From the NCBI GenBank assembly GCA_021464245.1, contig JADCRB010000114.1, forward strand, positions 2,170,001-2,234,000: a stretch of 64,000 bases of DNA, written 5' to 3'. The notes beneath the pieces are model-generated. The model was not told the origin of the DNA. It ran no database searches and worked only from the letters and a program-made list of their open reading frames with translations. This document shows, in pieces, positions 24,115-35,723 of this stretch. The stretch comes from Carallia brachiata. Lineage: Eukaryota; Streptophyta; Magnoliopsida; Malpighiales; Rhizophoraceae. Numbering within the stretch: the first letter of the stretch is position 1; each line of letters starts with the position of its first letter. The position numbers were made by a program, and so were the translations under genes.

Positions 24115-24545
24115 TTAGAGTTTGACAACTTCGTGAATGTGAACTGGGTACCTGTCAATGCAATCAACCCAAGACCCATATGCTACAGTCTTAATACTTC
24201 TATTGCACTTCCAAACTATGCTGTTACACTTAAACCCACTCCCAAATGCAATTTGTCATACCGTGTCTCCTCTCTTCACCCTACCCTTTGCTTCAATGTA
24301 ATTCAATTCCTACTAGAGGAAGTATTGCCAAATCTGTGGAGTGTCATCCTCGAAGCCTGAACATGCTCTGCGGATAGTTGGGGGTTCTTCTGGAGTTCAT
24401 CTATCATTGCGCGGCCACTTGCCTAGATGCAGAATGCTCGAAGGCTTGCTTGAAGTTGGGAATATAAGGCTTTCATTTGGGGTTGAAGATTTTTCTCCCG
24501 ATAAGGGTTAATAGAAAGAGGACCTACTCCAATGTGGAAGGTCTA
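24115..24545 (-). pseudogene. KCS pseudogene, 3' fragment
   Basis: The minus strand matches the last 145 or so codons of the intact KCS gene, with the stop codon at 24115-24117 equivalent to 27929-27931. Recognisable pieces include the C-terminal IPEVVKL-equivalent end and the HAGGRAVIDEL region, altered by substitutions. A deletion of about 10 nt near 24312 and further single-base indels break the frame. Upstream (rightwards) the match fades out near 24545. Confidence 0.88.
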
Positions 24546-25032
24546 ATTGTTACATTTTAATTAACTTAACTCAAATTTATTAAACTGAATAATATCACTT
24601 AATAATATGAAAAGTACACCTAACAATAATGACAATATGTCTTTATATATTAACAAACATTAAAAACTTAATTCTAGCTAAATACTGAAAATAAACTAAA
24701 TAACACGAATTCTATTCAAATAATAACTAACTATTAAATCTTAGATGCAGTATTAGAGAGTCTGAAATCTAACAACATATCTTCCACATTTAATCTTCTA
24801 AATTAGTAGGCGAGCACAAAAATGAGACACAAATAGGGCCGTGGTGAGAGAAAATACACTAGAACACTAATCAAGCTACCACTTCGGATGGTCCTCTCTT
24901 CACCTTGTCATTATCATACGAGGTAGAGTAATTATATATTAATGAATCAATTCCTGAAATCACTAATACGTATTTATTTTTGGTTCATTAGGAGGTTCAT
25001 TTTATATAATTATTTGGATACATATTTTTTTA
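24546..25032. other. Spacer between KCS 3' fragment and the intact duplication unit
   Basis: AT-rich, with no coding frame and no close match elsewhere in the window until about 24945, where ATCACTAATACGTATTTATT repeats the sequence at about 13626. It marks the junction between duplication units. Confidence 0.5.
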
Positions 25033-25490
25033 TTCATGTGTCCACGTGTTCTTTAAATTTTTTTCTTTCTCGCAGTGAATTTAATTATTACATCCCTCCA
25101 AATAAAACGCAACCTCCAGCGCGAAGCTGGTAACTTTGCCTCCGAGTCCCAGTCTATTTTATTTGATCGTTTCGAGGAGGGTGGACTTGATTCATTGGAT
25201 TGATATTACAAAGATCTGTGCCTTCAATTTCGCAAACATTGACAGATGAACACACAAGGTAAAACGACGTAATAACCACGTTTTGATAATGTAGAAAGGA
25301 CTTTAATCTAAAGCATTTTAAAAAGTTTCCCAACTTTATTATTTTCATTTTTGTTTGATGTGGACTAATTAATATAGTTCTTTGTTTCCAATGTATACTG
25401 TAGATGGATTAAGACAATAATTAATTGCAAGTAAATGCAATTAACATAAAAAAATGTGTTGCGGAAACAATTTATATTACTGAGTTATAC
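25033..25490. repeat. Segmental-duplication block X, intact-unit copy
   Basis: Partner of 14330-14856. Here it continues into block Y and then the complete KCS gene, giving the order X-Y-KCS-promoter flank that defines the ancestral unit. Confidence 0.8.
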
Positions 25491-25599
25491 ATTATTTCAT
25501 ATTTTCTTTTCATGTCTTTTTGGTCACTGGTCGGCTGCTGAAAAATATGATTTTTTTTTGGTCTATAAAAAAAATGATATTATTGCTTCCCTATTCTTC

Positions 25600-27710
25600 T
25601 TCTTTCATGGTTTAGAGTGTGTGTTTATTACGTTTTATTGCTTTTATAAAGGCATGTGAGCAAGACATGATTTTAACCATGAGTAACACTATGGCATTAA
25701 AATGTCCTTTTTTCTTTTTTTTTTCAGTTGATGAGGTAAAATTATACTTTTAACTGTAATGCAGACTACTGAGCTTAGGTAAGCCGCTAGAGTGATATTG
25801 CCTTAATATTTACAATAATAATTTCGTAGCTGCAATTACAGTCAGTTATTCATGTGAGAGGTCAAGTACAACATTTCTTTCCTTTTCCTAAAGAAACATA
25901 AGAATGTGCCTCTTACTTTTTGGAGTTGACTTGTTGATGGCCCTGGCCATAGATTCTTTCTTACCCCAATGGCCTACTTAGAATTAATTGCTCATCTGTC
26001 AATTTAGTCTTACATTATTTATATAGACTTAACTACGTAATAATACAATAGAAGGTGTGGGCTGGGGGCATGTAATCCGTTCAATGGTACATATATTGTT
26101 TTTTTTTTTTTTTTTAAATTTCATTAGACTATGTTGCATCAATTTGTATACACCGCGTTGATATCAGTGTGCCTTCACCAAATTTTTCAGCGTTTATATT
26201 AACAACTTGTACAGACAAGTGCTTTGTCTTCTCCCAATGGCATTTGTGGTCCTTTTATCACTTCAATAAAATTTCGGCAATTGTTCACACTTACAATAGT
26301 TTTATCATGTAATTGAGAGTCTTAATTAAATAATAATCATATGGACATAGCTTCTAATATTTGATGAAAATATATAGTTGAATGACTCTGGAATAATAGT
26401 TTGTGATCTTGCAATGCAACCACTAAGTCGAACAAAATGCTTTTTTTTTTTTTTGTACATTGAAAAACGAATCAAAATAACTGTCAAAACAAATCAAAAG
26501 AGATGTTTAATGACTAGAATTTCCTAATAAGACGGCAATTATAACCCAAAAGGTAATAAGGACTTGAATGTTTTCTATCTTTTATTTTGCTAAAAAAATG
26601 TTTATTTGTATGTGTCTCATACCTATCACAAGTGTTGTGAAAAAAAAAAAAAAAAAATTCTGTCCGAATACGTTTGTAGCAAGTCTCCGAGAGGGGTTAA
26701 TTGATCCATGATTTATCTTTCATCTTTCCTCTTCAATTGTTTCCACAAATATAGCGATCAATTCTGATTTTTGCTTTTTCTGTAGACTCTTTTCTAATCG
26801 AGATGAAATAGATTATGATAAATCTAAATATACATATACTGTCCTATTCTAGTTACTTGATAAGCCATGGTAGGCAATACCAATGAGCTGTTAACTCAAA
26901 CCACATGGTTCTTATATATAGAGACCCATTATCAGAAGTCAAAATCTCGTAAGACAAAGGACAACTAGTTTCACACATCAGCTACTAGAATTTAATGTGG
27001 AAACTTCTAATATACAAACTCTAAAACAGATCGTACCCAAAATTAGAAACTTGTAAAATGTGAAAGAACGGCCCTACCCCCTCAGTAAAGAATTGTATTG
27101 ACATCTCAGAAAAAAAAAATCAAATGAACCTATCACAACAACCAAATATTCTGTAAAAATCCAGAGAATAAGCTCTAAGCTTCATTATTCATTGGCATAA
27201 TCTAAAAAATTGACAGCCAACTAGCCAAGCCAAACCAAAATTTCCAAAAGTGGAAATCAAATTTATCGTCTTTGTCCCTTTTATTATTATTTTAAGGTTG
27301 ACTCACTAAATTATCAAAATTAAACTGATTATTTGAATAGAGTAAATTAGTATAAAACTCAATAACACAAGAATTTACAAACAAATGGCAATTCACATTA
27401 ATCTTTCGACAGTACAATTAAAGAGAAATAGAGAGAATTAAAGCCCAAAAAAGGGCAAAAAGAAAGAAAAAAAACAGAGAGGGTAATAAATGGAGGTAAC
27501 AGTAATACAGTGTGACAGAAATTAGGCAACAGAGATAATAAATGATACAGAGAAGAGAAATGAATGCCAATTCCAGATCATGCTTCTTTGGCAATCACCC
27601 TAAAAGCCAGCCTGGCCAGGCGAAAGAAGAAAAGAAACTAAACCAAACCCACCTTCCAAATCATGATTTCTTGAACCATATTAAACTTTTTTTTTAATTT
27701 AATTAGCCTG
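25600..27710. repeat. Segmental-duplication block Y, intact-unit copy
   Basis: Partner of 22435-24092. It has no coding frame and forms the 3' flank of the KCS gene (which is on the minus strand). It includes poly-T runs near 26098 and 26440 and a poly-A run at 26640. Confidence 0.88.
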
Positions 27711-27722
27711 CAACTGGAACTT

Positions 27723-27910
27723 TTTTTTTTTTTCAACAAGGGCCAAGCTGGAAATTAATTAGCTACACTTCTACTAAAACGAACCCCAATAACGTCGTCT
27801 GAGAGGATTGTGAGCAAGCCAGCCGGAGGTTCATCTAGGATGGAAAAACCCGGTCTCTAAGAGATAGTAAAATTTACAAGCCAGTCAGCCACATCACTTC
27901 CTCCCCGATA
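27723..27910 (-). mobile_element. Truncated LINE 3' end just after the KCS stop codon
   Basis: CAACTGGAACTT is duplicated at 27711-27722 and 27911-27922. On the minus strand the insert encodes VADWL-like remnants then SRPGFSILDEPPAGL and ILSDDVIGVRFSRSVAN with a stop, typical of the end of plant LINE RNase H proteins. It finishes in TTGTTGAAAAAAAAAAA. The paralogous KCS 3' fragment (24093-24117) has the empty site. Only 6 nt separate the right duplication from the KCS stop codon, so the LINE must form most of the proximal 3' UTR. Confidence 0.85.
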
Positions 27911-27928
27911 CAACTGGAACTTGAACCT

Positions 27929-29416
27929 TTAGAGTTTGACAACTTCAGGAATGTGAACAGGGTACCTGTCAATGCTGTCAGCCCAAGGCCCATCTGCTGC
28001 ATTCTTAATACTTCTATTGCACTTCCAAACTGCACTGTTACACTTAAACCCACTCCCAAATGCAATCTGCCAAACCCTGTCTCCTCTCTTCATCCTACCC
28101 TTTGCTTCAATGTAATTCAATTCGTACCAGAGGGAAGACGACGAAGTATTGCCGAATCTGTGGAGTGTCATCCTCGAAGCCTCGACGTGCTCTGCGGAAA
28201 GCTGGAGGTTCTTCTGGAGTTCATCTATCACTGCGCGGCCACCTGCGTGGATGCAGAAGTGCTCGAAGGCTTGCTTGAAGTCGGGAATATATGGCTTCCA
28301 TTTGGTGTTGAAGATTTTTCTCCCGACGAGGGTTAAAAGAAAGAGGAGCTGCTCCGATGCCGGAAGGACTAACGGCCCTATAGTTGTGATATTAGATTTC
28401 AAGGCCTCGCCGGCTATTGCCATCAAATCCTTTGATAAATTAATCCCCACTTTTCCTTCTTTGTCTTCCTCTTCGAAAACGCAGCGATAAGCCTTATCGT
28501 CTCCGCCTTTATGTGTACGAACGACATGAACTAATTGGTATTTGGCGCGCCACCGTTGAGAGCGGCGGTTGGACAAGAGAATGGCGGCGCCCATGCGGAA
28601 CAGGCAATTGGGAAGAAGCATGGCTCTCTCGTTTCCTTGGTAGTAGTTTGGCGTGATTATCTCCGTGCTGACAACCACTGCATTTGAATTCGGATGACCT
28701 TGAAGAAGGTCGCGGGCCAAGTCAATGGAGATCAAGCCAGCACTGCATCCCATCCCAGAAAGATTAAAGCTTTTGATATTACTTCTAAGCTTGTATTTGT
28801 TAACAATCATGGCAGAGAGCGATGGCGTAGGAGAGAAAAGGCTGCAATTTACAATCAGAATATCAACATCTTTAGGCCTAAGGCCGGTTTTCCTGAAAAG
28901 TTGATCCACGGCAGAGAAGATCACAAGCTCGGCCTCCAGTCTAGCAGCTTCCATGGTTGGTTTTGGAGGAATATAATGAATTGCAGGAGGCAAACAAGTT
29001 TCTTCTCCAAGCCCTGACCTCTCCAGAATTCTCATCTGGAACTCGACACTCTTGGGATTATCCTTGAGAATAAGCCTGGAATGCTCCATGAATGTGGAGA
29101 ACGGAACCCGGCAAGTCACCGGGGGCTTGTAGCAAGCGTAGTCCACGAGGTAAATGGTTCTTGGCTTGGACATGAAATAAACGGTGGCGACAAAGATAAT
29201 GACGAAAGATGAGCAGAGAATTTGGACAAGGTCGAAATGAAGTGATCTCCATAGATTCAAGATTTCATCTGGGCCTAAACGGAGTACCTCAATGAGAACA
29301 CCAACCATAACAGGAACTAACAGAAGATACAGAATGTGGTTGACTAGGTATTGGTACCCAAGTTTGACGTACTTGAGCTTGACGGAGTTTGAGAATTCCG
29401 GCAACGTTGGAGGCAT
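27929..29416 (-). CDS. 3-ketoacyl-CoA synthase, KCS6/CER6 type
   Basis: A single open frame of 495 residues. The ATG at 29414-29416 (MPPTLPEF) is chosen because the upstream in-frame extension begins with TTG and KCS6 proteins start at this point. The enzyme condenses malonyl-CoA with long acyl-CoA in the first step of each ER elongation cycle, giving very-long-chain fatty acids for cuticular wax and pollen coat lipids. Two N-terminal membrane segments lie at about residues 24-46 and 63-82, followed by the FAE1/CUT1 condensing domain and the C-terminal thiolase-like part. The catalytic triad is intact: Cys224 in NLSGMGCSAGL, His390 in CIHAGGRAVID and Asn423 in RFGNTSSSS. The sequence follows CER6/KCS6 nearly throughout, including the IPEVVKL terminus; KCS5 is the alternative. 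Length is within two residues of Arabidopsis KCS6. Two broken paralogous fragments lie at 14857-15138 and 24115-24545. Confidence 0.95.
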   Translation of the reverse strand: MPPTLPEFSNSVKLKYVKLGYQYLVNHILYLLLVPVMVGVLIEVLRLGPDEILNLWRSLHFDLVQILCSSFVIIFVATVYFMSKPRTIYLVDYACYKPPVTCRVPFSTFMEHSRLILKDNPKSVEFQMRILERSGLGEETCLPPAIHYIPPKPTMEAARLEAELVIFSAVDQLFRKTGLRPKDVDILIVNCSLFSPTPSLSAMIVNKYKLRSNIKSFNLSGMGCSAGLISIDLARDLLQGHPNSNAVVVSTEIITPNYYQGNERAMLLPNCLFRMGAAILLSNRRSQRWRAKYQLVHVVRTHKGGDDKAYRCVFEEEDKEGKVGINLSKDLMAIAGEALKSNITTIGPLVLPASEQLLFLLTLVGRKIFNTKWKPYIPDFKQAFEHFCIHAGGRAVIDELQKNLQLSAEHVEASRMTLHRFGNTSSSSLWYELNYIEAKGRMKRGDRVWQIAFGSGFKCNSAVWKCNRSIKNAADGPWADSIDRYPVHIPEVVKL

Positions 29417-29475
29417 TTTTTTGCAGTTTGACAATCTAAGGGAGACAAAAGAGTTCTAACTTAGTATTTGTTGCC

Positions 29476-29480
<5 letters not shown>

Positions 29481-29508
<28 letters not shown>
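29481..29508. repeat. (GA)n microsatellite in KCS 5' leader
   Basis: About 14 GA units lie 65 nt upstream of the KCS ATG, which on the coding strand is a CT run in the leader. The pseudogene copy keeps a shorter run at 15205-15232, so the run pre-dates the duplication. Confidence 0.8.
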
Positions 29509-29512
<4 letters not shown>

Positions 29513-29553
29513 TGACTATTATGTGTGTGAGGCGCAGGGAGAGGAGGGCGGGG

Positions 29554-29560
29554 TTATAAA
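29554..29560 (-). promoter_or_regulatory. Probable TATA box of the KCS gene
   Basis: TTTATAA on the minus strand sits about 138 nt before the start codon, which implies a leader of roughly 105 nt containing the CT/GA run. The same GCTATAAAGG context is preserved in the pseudogene copy (15281-15289). Confidence 0.5.
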
Positions 29561-29888
29561 GGCAAGCAGGCCAAGGCAATGAAGGGGGCAGATGAGAGGA
29601 TTTAATGAGGTGCTGCATCGCTCAACGCTCACTTGTATTTAACTTTGGTTATATTTCTATTCTTTTCAGTTGTACTACTTATAGGCCCTCTTTCGTTTAA
29701 CTGGTATTAATTTTTATTTATTGTTGATAATTGTTGGTTGGTGTTATTAATAAATAAAATGAAATGTATTGTTTGGTCAAATTGCAAACTATTCATGCTC
29801 CCATATTGGGTGTATGTAGGGATTTTTTAATGCATAGATAATGATGGTTTGTATATCATATTGTTTAGTTTATACTTACCTCTATGTT

Positions 29889-30225
29889 TCGAAAAGTGAA
29901 AAAAGATTTTATTGTATATATCAGTCATTAGATTATTGAATCTGAGTCGGGACAACTCTCATTTATTAAAACTCTATTCAACAATTTTAAAAGAGTTAAC
30001 TCACCTTCTAAATATCAATGGGTCGAGCATTATTCTACCATTAAAATTTTAAATGAGCAAGTTTTTTAGTAACATTATGCATCACTACTCATACCTGAAA
30101 TGATTCTTAACATGGCCAATCAAGAAGGAGCACGAACACAAATATTTAAATCTAAAATTAAAGTATAAAAATACATTTATTTATTACCAAACTATCAATT
30201 AAAGTAATTACTTAATACCTAATTA
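29889..30225 (-). mobile_element. SINE, same about 330-bp family as 30626-30952
   Basis: A diverged minus-strand copy aligning along its length with the element at 30626-30952 (TTTTATT..TCAGTCATT, GGGTCGAG, ACTACTCATACCTGAAA, AGTATAAAAATAC and so on). Copy A of the duplication reads CTCTATGTTTATTTTACTAA without a break (about 15740-15762), so this is an insertion absent from the paralogous site. Confidence 0.6.
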
Positions 30226-30283
30226 TTTTACTAAATGTTAGGCCTCTTTTGCTAGGCTCGTCATTTCCAATTATTTGCTCATA

Positions 30284-30323
30284 AAGTCAAGTCCTTTTTT
30301 TTTTTTTCCAAAGAAGTCAAGTC
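30284..30323 (-). mobile_element. Nearly tail-only retroposition scar with paralogous empty site
   Basis: AAGTCAAGTC occurs at 30284-30293 and 30314-30323, separated by a T run plus CCAAAG. The duplicated segment at about 15807-15830 reads ACTCAAGCCTTCTTGTACTG once with no T run, which is the unoccupied site. Confidence 0.7.
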
Positions 30324-30625
30324 TTCTTTTACTGCAGTGCATGACGATCAACAATTCAGGACAGGGGCCCAACGTCTGCCATACTTTCCCTCGTTTTCTT
30401 TTTTTTAAAAAAATTAAATACTTAATATATTTAATATTATTTTAAATATAATTCTTAAATTTTAATTTTAAAAAAAATAAAAAAATATTTTTTTGGTTTA
30501 ATTCCCGTTGGGCAGACGTTGGGCCCATAGACTTTTCCGTTCAAGAAAACTGGTTTAATCACAATTAACAGATAAAATGACGTAGTAATATATTTTAGTC
30601 CGCAGATACTAAATCAACTTCACTT

Positions 30626-30952
30626 TTTTGTTTGACTAAAAACAATTTTATTAGATGTGTCAGTTCGTCAAATATTTGGATCAGAATTGAGATAATTTCT
30701 ATTTGTTTAAATCTGTTCAATAATTTCAAAGAAGTTGATACACTTCCGATTACCAATAGGGTCGAGTGACTCAGTTATTAGAATTGGGTGAGCGAATCTA
30801 ACCTCAACATTGTGTATTACTACTTATACCTAAAACGATCTCAAATATAGATCAGTTGGAAAAAGTACAGGCGTAAAAATTCGAACTCGAGATTTACAGT
30901 ATAAAAGTACGTTCACTTACCACTAAACCACCACCTACTAAGCGTGGCAGTC
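30626..30952 (-). mobile_element. tRNA-derived SINE (327 bp)
   Basis: ATCAACTTCACTT is duplicated at 30613-30625 and 30953-30965. On the minus strand the head carries TGGTTTAGTGG, matching the Pol III A box, and GAGTTCGAATTT, matching the B box, about 35 nt later. The 3' end is an A-rich tail after TAGTCAAAC. The duplicate site in copy A (about 15928-15945) is empty. Confidence 0.8.
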
Positions 30953-31189
30953 ATCAACTTCACTTCTTTGATTCAATAGAAATAAGCCATTTACATGAAC
31001 TTTCAAGATTTACGAAAGACGAGTTACATGTATATGAAAGATTAGTTGCGTCTTGAACTCTTAATCACCTACCTACATTTGCCGGATTATAAATGTTGAT
31101 TATATTTTTTTAGTCTTTTATAATCACATTTATGAGCATCAAATTAACGGTCATAAATAGTATAATGTTAACTCATGTCTGAAATGCAT

Positions 31190-31990
31190 CAAAGTTAACT
31201 ACATTTTGGTAACTAAGTTCAAACAAAAGACACCTCCCCGTGGTTTTTATCTGTTAAAAGGATAAAATTTAATTTCAAACACTTCATTAGAAAAATGGAG
31301 AGTCCATGACTTTGAGGAAAAAATTAAGATCAATACCGCGGCAGCTACGTTTCATGGAAAGCTGTGGCCAATAACATTAAACAAATACGGAAAAAGTTTG
31401 GCGGATAGAAGTTAGTTGTCAAATTGCGTCTACACGCATTTAATTTATATAATTGTGAATATTTTTTATGTAATTGTAATAATAAAAAATAATATAAAAA
31501 ATTATTACTATTTTTTTCGTTTCACATTTTTTAGTTATAGTTGTATAAAAAATACTCACGATTACACAAATTAAACATATATAAACATAGTTTGACAACC
31601 AGCATCTATCCATGTAATGAGACCCAAACAAATAAGGGAGCCTCCGGGGGAAAGTACAGGCCACCAAGCATCCTAGCTCTATACTCGAAGATTATAATAA
31701 TATTTTTTTGAAAAAATATTTTGTAGAATTTCTTTTTGTTTAACTTATAAAATTTAGGATTTAAATTTTAAAATTTAGTATAATATTTGTTCAAATTTAT
31801 ATTTTAATTAAAAAATAATAAAATATTCCTTCAGATACTGCAAACACTTCTCTCGCTGACCAGCAATGTTAGTGGAGTGAGTAATTATGCATTCACAAAC
31901 GGCAGTACCTTGTAAAGGATATGACGTTAACAGTAAGTTTTCGGATCCTAACTCATCAGCCAATCAATTCAACCAAACTCAACAATAAAG
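31190..31990. repeat. Segmental-duplication downstream block, intact-unit copy
   Basis: Partner of 21318-21895. The stretch about 31400-31660 has no counterpart there and is probably a separate insertion or a deletion in copy A; its ends were not resolved. No gene is seen. Confidence 0.75.
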
Positions 31991-34511
31991 TATAATTACC
32001 CTAATAAAATAAAATTGTATTGATATTTTATGTTAATATTTTTTAAAAAAAGTTTTTTAATATATATTATATATAACTTATATTTTTAAATTTTAAAGTA
32101 ATATTCATCTAATTTTATATTATTTCATATTTTATCAATCTAATTTAATATTACTAATAAACAGTTACATGTTATTGGTTAGTTCGGCTGCACAGTTAAG
32201 CTAATATCTTTGGATCCGAAAACCGCTCGAAATTAAAATGCAGGTGCTAAAGCAGATACGCAGTTTGACTTCCACAGGTGCACCTCCGCTCTATGTGGTC
32301 ACGATTCATTAAAAAGCACAAAAGGCAAAACGAGAACTCAAAGAAAAGCAATGTTTTTACCATTCTATATTCAAAAGGGAAAAGATTGGCGGTCAGAGAG
32401 AAGAGTACAGAAGAAGTGTCAATAATATAACAATAAAAAATATTTCTACAACAACGTAAATTTTTTCTGTAACAAAAAATAACGCGATGATTTTTGTTAA
32501 ATATTTTATTAAACTTGTTATAAAAATCAGTAATACCGTTGCATTATTGACAATTCTTTTGGCCAATTTCCTCTGTCCGTACACCCATGCCCTATTAAAA
32601 AATCCTTAGTAGCTCAACCTGAAGTGAAATACGTATTCATTAGTTTAACCTTAAGTAAAACACACATTTATGCAGTGATATAAATTATTTAATAATTAAA
32701 TTTAAAAAATAAATTATTAATTATTATTAAATAATATAGTACTTTTATATATCTCTTTAAAATTAAGTTATGTGGTGAAACTCCACTTTATTTTTCCATT
32801 ATCTTTGGCTTTTTTCCTTGTTGAAGGGGCTACATTAATTGTTCCAATCAAACAAAATTACCAATCGTTTATCTCTATTTGATTTGCCGGCATGTTTTCA
32901 GTGCAAATTGATCTAAAAATCTGCATGTGCTTGCCACACATGATTGAGTGTTTTACATGTATAGTCCTTCTTAATTGCCAACTTGCCAATTCACCTTATA
33001 AGGCGTTTGCTCGGAGAAAAGGTTTTGCCACTTGGCGTAGAACATAACCATACAAGTTGATGAAGACAATATCTTCATTATGGTTGCATGGAAAATTGGT
33101 TATGATCTGCGCTTTGCAGAGAACAAAACAAAGCTGCAGCATTAAATACGTAGGAACCACGTGTCATTTGGATAACAAGACAGCAAGTTATCAGTTCAAT
33201 TCCAAGTCTTGCGGTTTTTATATAGGAAAAGTTACCTAGGTTCAGAATATTACGCACAAAATTTATAAATAGAGATTTAAATTTTTAAATTATAAAATTT
33301 ATATTAAATTTAATAAAAAATAAATTAATTATTAAACTAATTATCTATTTTTCATATACTGCAAAGCACGTACTTACATAATAATTGCAATTGCATAATA
33401 GTGCTATATATATAATATATAAGCAGTTAAGTGATTGATCAAAATCACCACGGCACTAATTCGAACCCCTTTCAAGAATTTCTCGCAGTGAGAGCAAGCA
33501 AAAATTTGTGGGAGCCAAACAAATAGAGTGGAGGCAAAATAATAATTTTAATGGGAACAGATTTAAACAAAGTTATTTTAATTAGATTCTATTTATTTTG
33601 TAGTATAAGATTATAAATAAATTATATTTAAAAAAATAATAAAAATCCTAAAATTCTTATTTTAAGTGGGAGTAATGCTTTTCAAATCTACTAAAATTAC
33701 CAATCACGTAGAATTAAACTTTATAAAGACATCTTACATGGAAAAAAGAAAAAGCTATTATCTTTTTTTCATCAAAAAAAATATATTGTCAAATGTAAGT
33801 TATTATATATGTGAGTCGAGGCAGGAAGTTATCTTTTAATGTTTTAATGCAATCTCTCTTATAAGGAGAACTTACTACCCGAACACTTATGGGGCTTAGT
33901 ATAACTCCCCCACAGTTCACTTAGCGATCGCCGAATCTGAGTCGTACGGCCAATCGTTACCAGATTCTCAAGCCCACATTAAATAAAGACACCCAACATT
34001 TAGCTAGAGAGATTTTGATGCACGAAAATTCAAATCTAAATCAACTATATAAAACACACGTTAAATCGCTATTCAGACTATCTAAGTGATAAACTAAATC
34101 TTTTTTCGTATCTTTAGCACTTTATCATCTTTTAGAAGATCATGATTGGATTGTCCTATCTCCCAAAAAATTTTAAAAAAAACTCTCACAAAATGTGCGA
34201 TTTGGAGACGTTGCCCTTATAAGATTTTGTGGATTCTTGTTATCTCCGCTTCTTTAATATTTCTTTAATAATTAACAGACTAATCATAAAAAATTTAAGT
34301 GTAAAAGAAAAAACGTTATACTCTGAGAAAAATCATCGGATAAACGTGTTCCCATATTTTATCCGTTCGGATTACCTGTGTACCGAAAAGAAAATGCTTT
34401 TCAAAAATAATAATAATAATTACTGGAACTATCAGAACTTGTTGTCCCTAGTGCAATAAATGGCATAATTTTCAGCAAGAATAACCACCTCTCAGAATTC
34501 TTCTTCGACGT
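31991..34511. other. Gene-poor AT-rich region
   Basis: No coding signature on either strand. Several TTTAATAATT/AATTATTAAA inverted stretches (for example 32690-32730 and 33290-33345) look like old MITE remnants. The block 33830-34030 (CGATCGCCGAATCTGAG) is GC-richer but unrecognised. Confidence 0.4.
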
Positions 34512-34560
34512 ACAAAGTGTTATAACTCTTTTTTTGACCAGAACAAAGTGTTATAACTCT
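34512..34560 (-). mobile_element. Nearly tail-only retroposition scar
   Basis: The exact 18-bp repeat ACAAAGTGTTATAACTCT is at 34512-34529 and 34543-34560. The 13-nt insert is TTTTTTGACCAGA; on the minus strand TCTGGTC followed by A, matching the 3' end of the SINE at 50834-51164 (CTGGTCAAAG). Confidence 0.75.
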
Positions 34561-35667
34561 GGATTTATATATTCTATATATTTTCATTGAAGCCCACAAA
34601 CATCGCCCTGTCAAATGAATCTTAAAAATAACACCATTACTACAGTCGTTCAGAGTTTGCATGAGTGGTCTGCACACACACGGTTGTTCGTGTTGAACCC
34701 CCAAGGAATAGCAGCAGCATTCAATGCCCAACATGTAAAACTTTCCTCTATTTTTCACAAACGTTCCATCGTAAGTGAAAGGTTAATAAATGCACAAGAT
34801 TAAAGAGTATAAAATTTCACTTTGATTAAATATAAAGATGTGATACGTTTGAATATTTAACATGGTATAAGAAATTGATTTATCTTTCGATATACTCAAT
34901 TTGATCAATTCAAGCATTGTCAATTCAGTTAAGTGTTAGCGAGGCATAGTCTAATGACTTGCAATGTTTATAGGATTGCAACATGCTATTTGGCACATTA
35001 CATTTTACAGGCATAAATTTATAAATCATTGTAAATAACACTATAAACATATTGTCTTATAGACGGCACGGGTCAGGTTTACGGTAATTTTTCTTTTTTT
35101 TTTTAATTAGGAAGACAAATTCCATGTTCGCCAAGCATAATTTATTTCCAGTTGCAAGAATTTTTTTTTTTTTCAAAGTTGAGGGCTTTGAGTTCGAGTA
35201 TTAAGTTAAAACCAATTTGAAAAAAAAAAAAAAAAAGGCCGCAGGTACTTAGAAGTAACCTGGCAGAGAAGGTGGACATTGTCTTCGGTAGTTTTACGGT
35301 TTATGGCTTGCCATTCATGACAATTGGGTAGTTGGGCGTTATGTGTAGCTTCCACGTTACATCCTTTTTATTATAAATATTTTTCAAAGTACCCACTTCT
35401 ATGATTAACTATTATGAATGTCAATATGGAATTTAGCTTGTAAAACTTAAAATATAATTTAAGTTAAACTTAAGATAATAAACAAAAATCATCAAAGATT
35501 TAAAAAAATTCCTAATTAATCCGTACAATTACCAAACGAGCATTTACACTGTTCGCTAGACGTTGTCACAATTCGCACCCATAAGTTTGACAAAAGAAAT
35601 ATAATTAGAAAAACGAATAAAATGACAAATTATTGAGAATGTATAATAGTCTCAACATATTTCCATT
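34561..35667. other. Intergenic, no gene seen
   Basis: AT-rich with long T and A runs near 35161 and 35220 and a possible B-box-like GAGTTCGAGTATT between them. This is probably SINE debris; no boundaries could be fixed. Confidence 0.4.
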
Positions 35668-35723
35668 AGCGTCAGCAGGATCCTTTTTTTTTTTTTAATT
35701 GATCCAAAGCATCAGCAGGTTCC
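35668..35723 (-). mobile_element. Nearly tail-only retroposition scar
   Basis: AGCGTCAGCAGGATCC (35668-35683) and AGCATCAGCAGGTTCC (35708-35723) flank 24 nt made of a T run plus AATTGATCCAA. This is a 16-bp target duplication with two differences, so it is older than the scar at 34512. Confidence 0.65.

Noticed and set aside
27953..29017. Plus-strand open frames across the KCS gene
   Set aside because: Antisense shadows of a long intact coding sequence.
29417..29434. N-terminal extension of the KCS frame (SNCKK before MPPTLPEF)
   Set aside because: It would have to start at TTG; the first ATG at 29414-29416 matches the usual KCS6 start and length.
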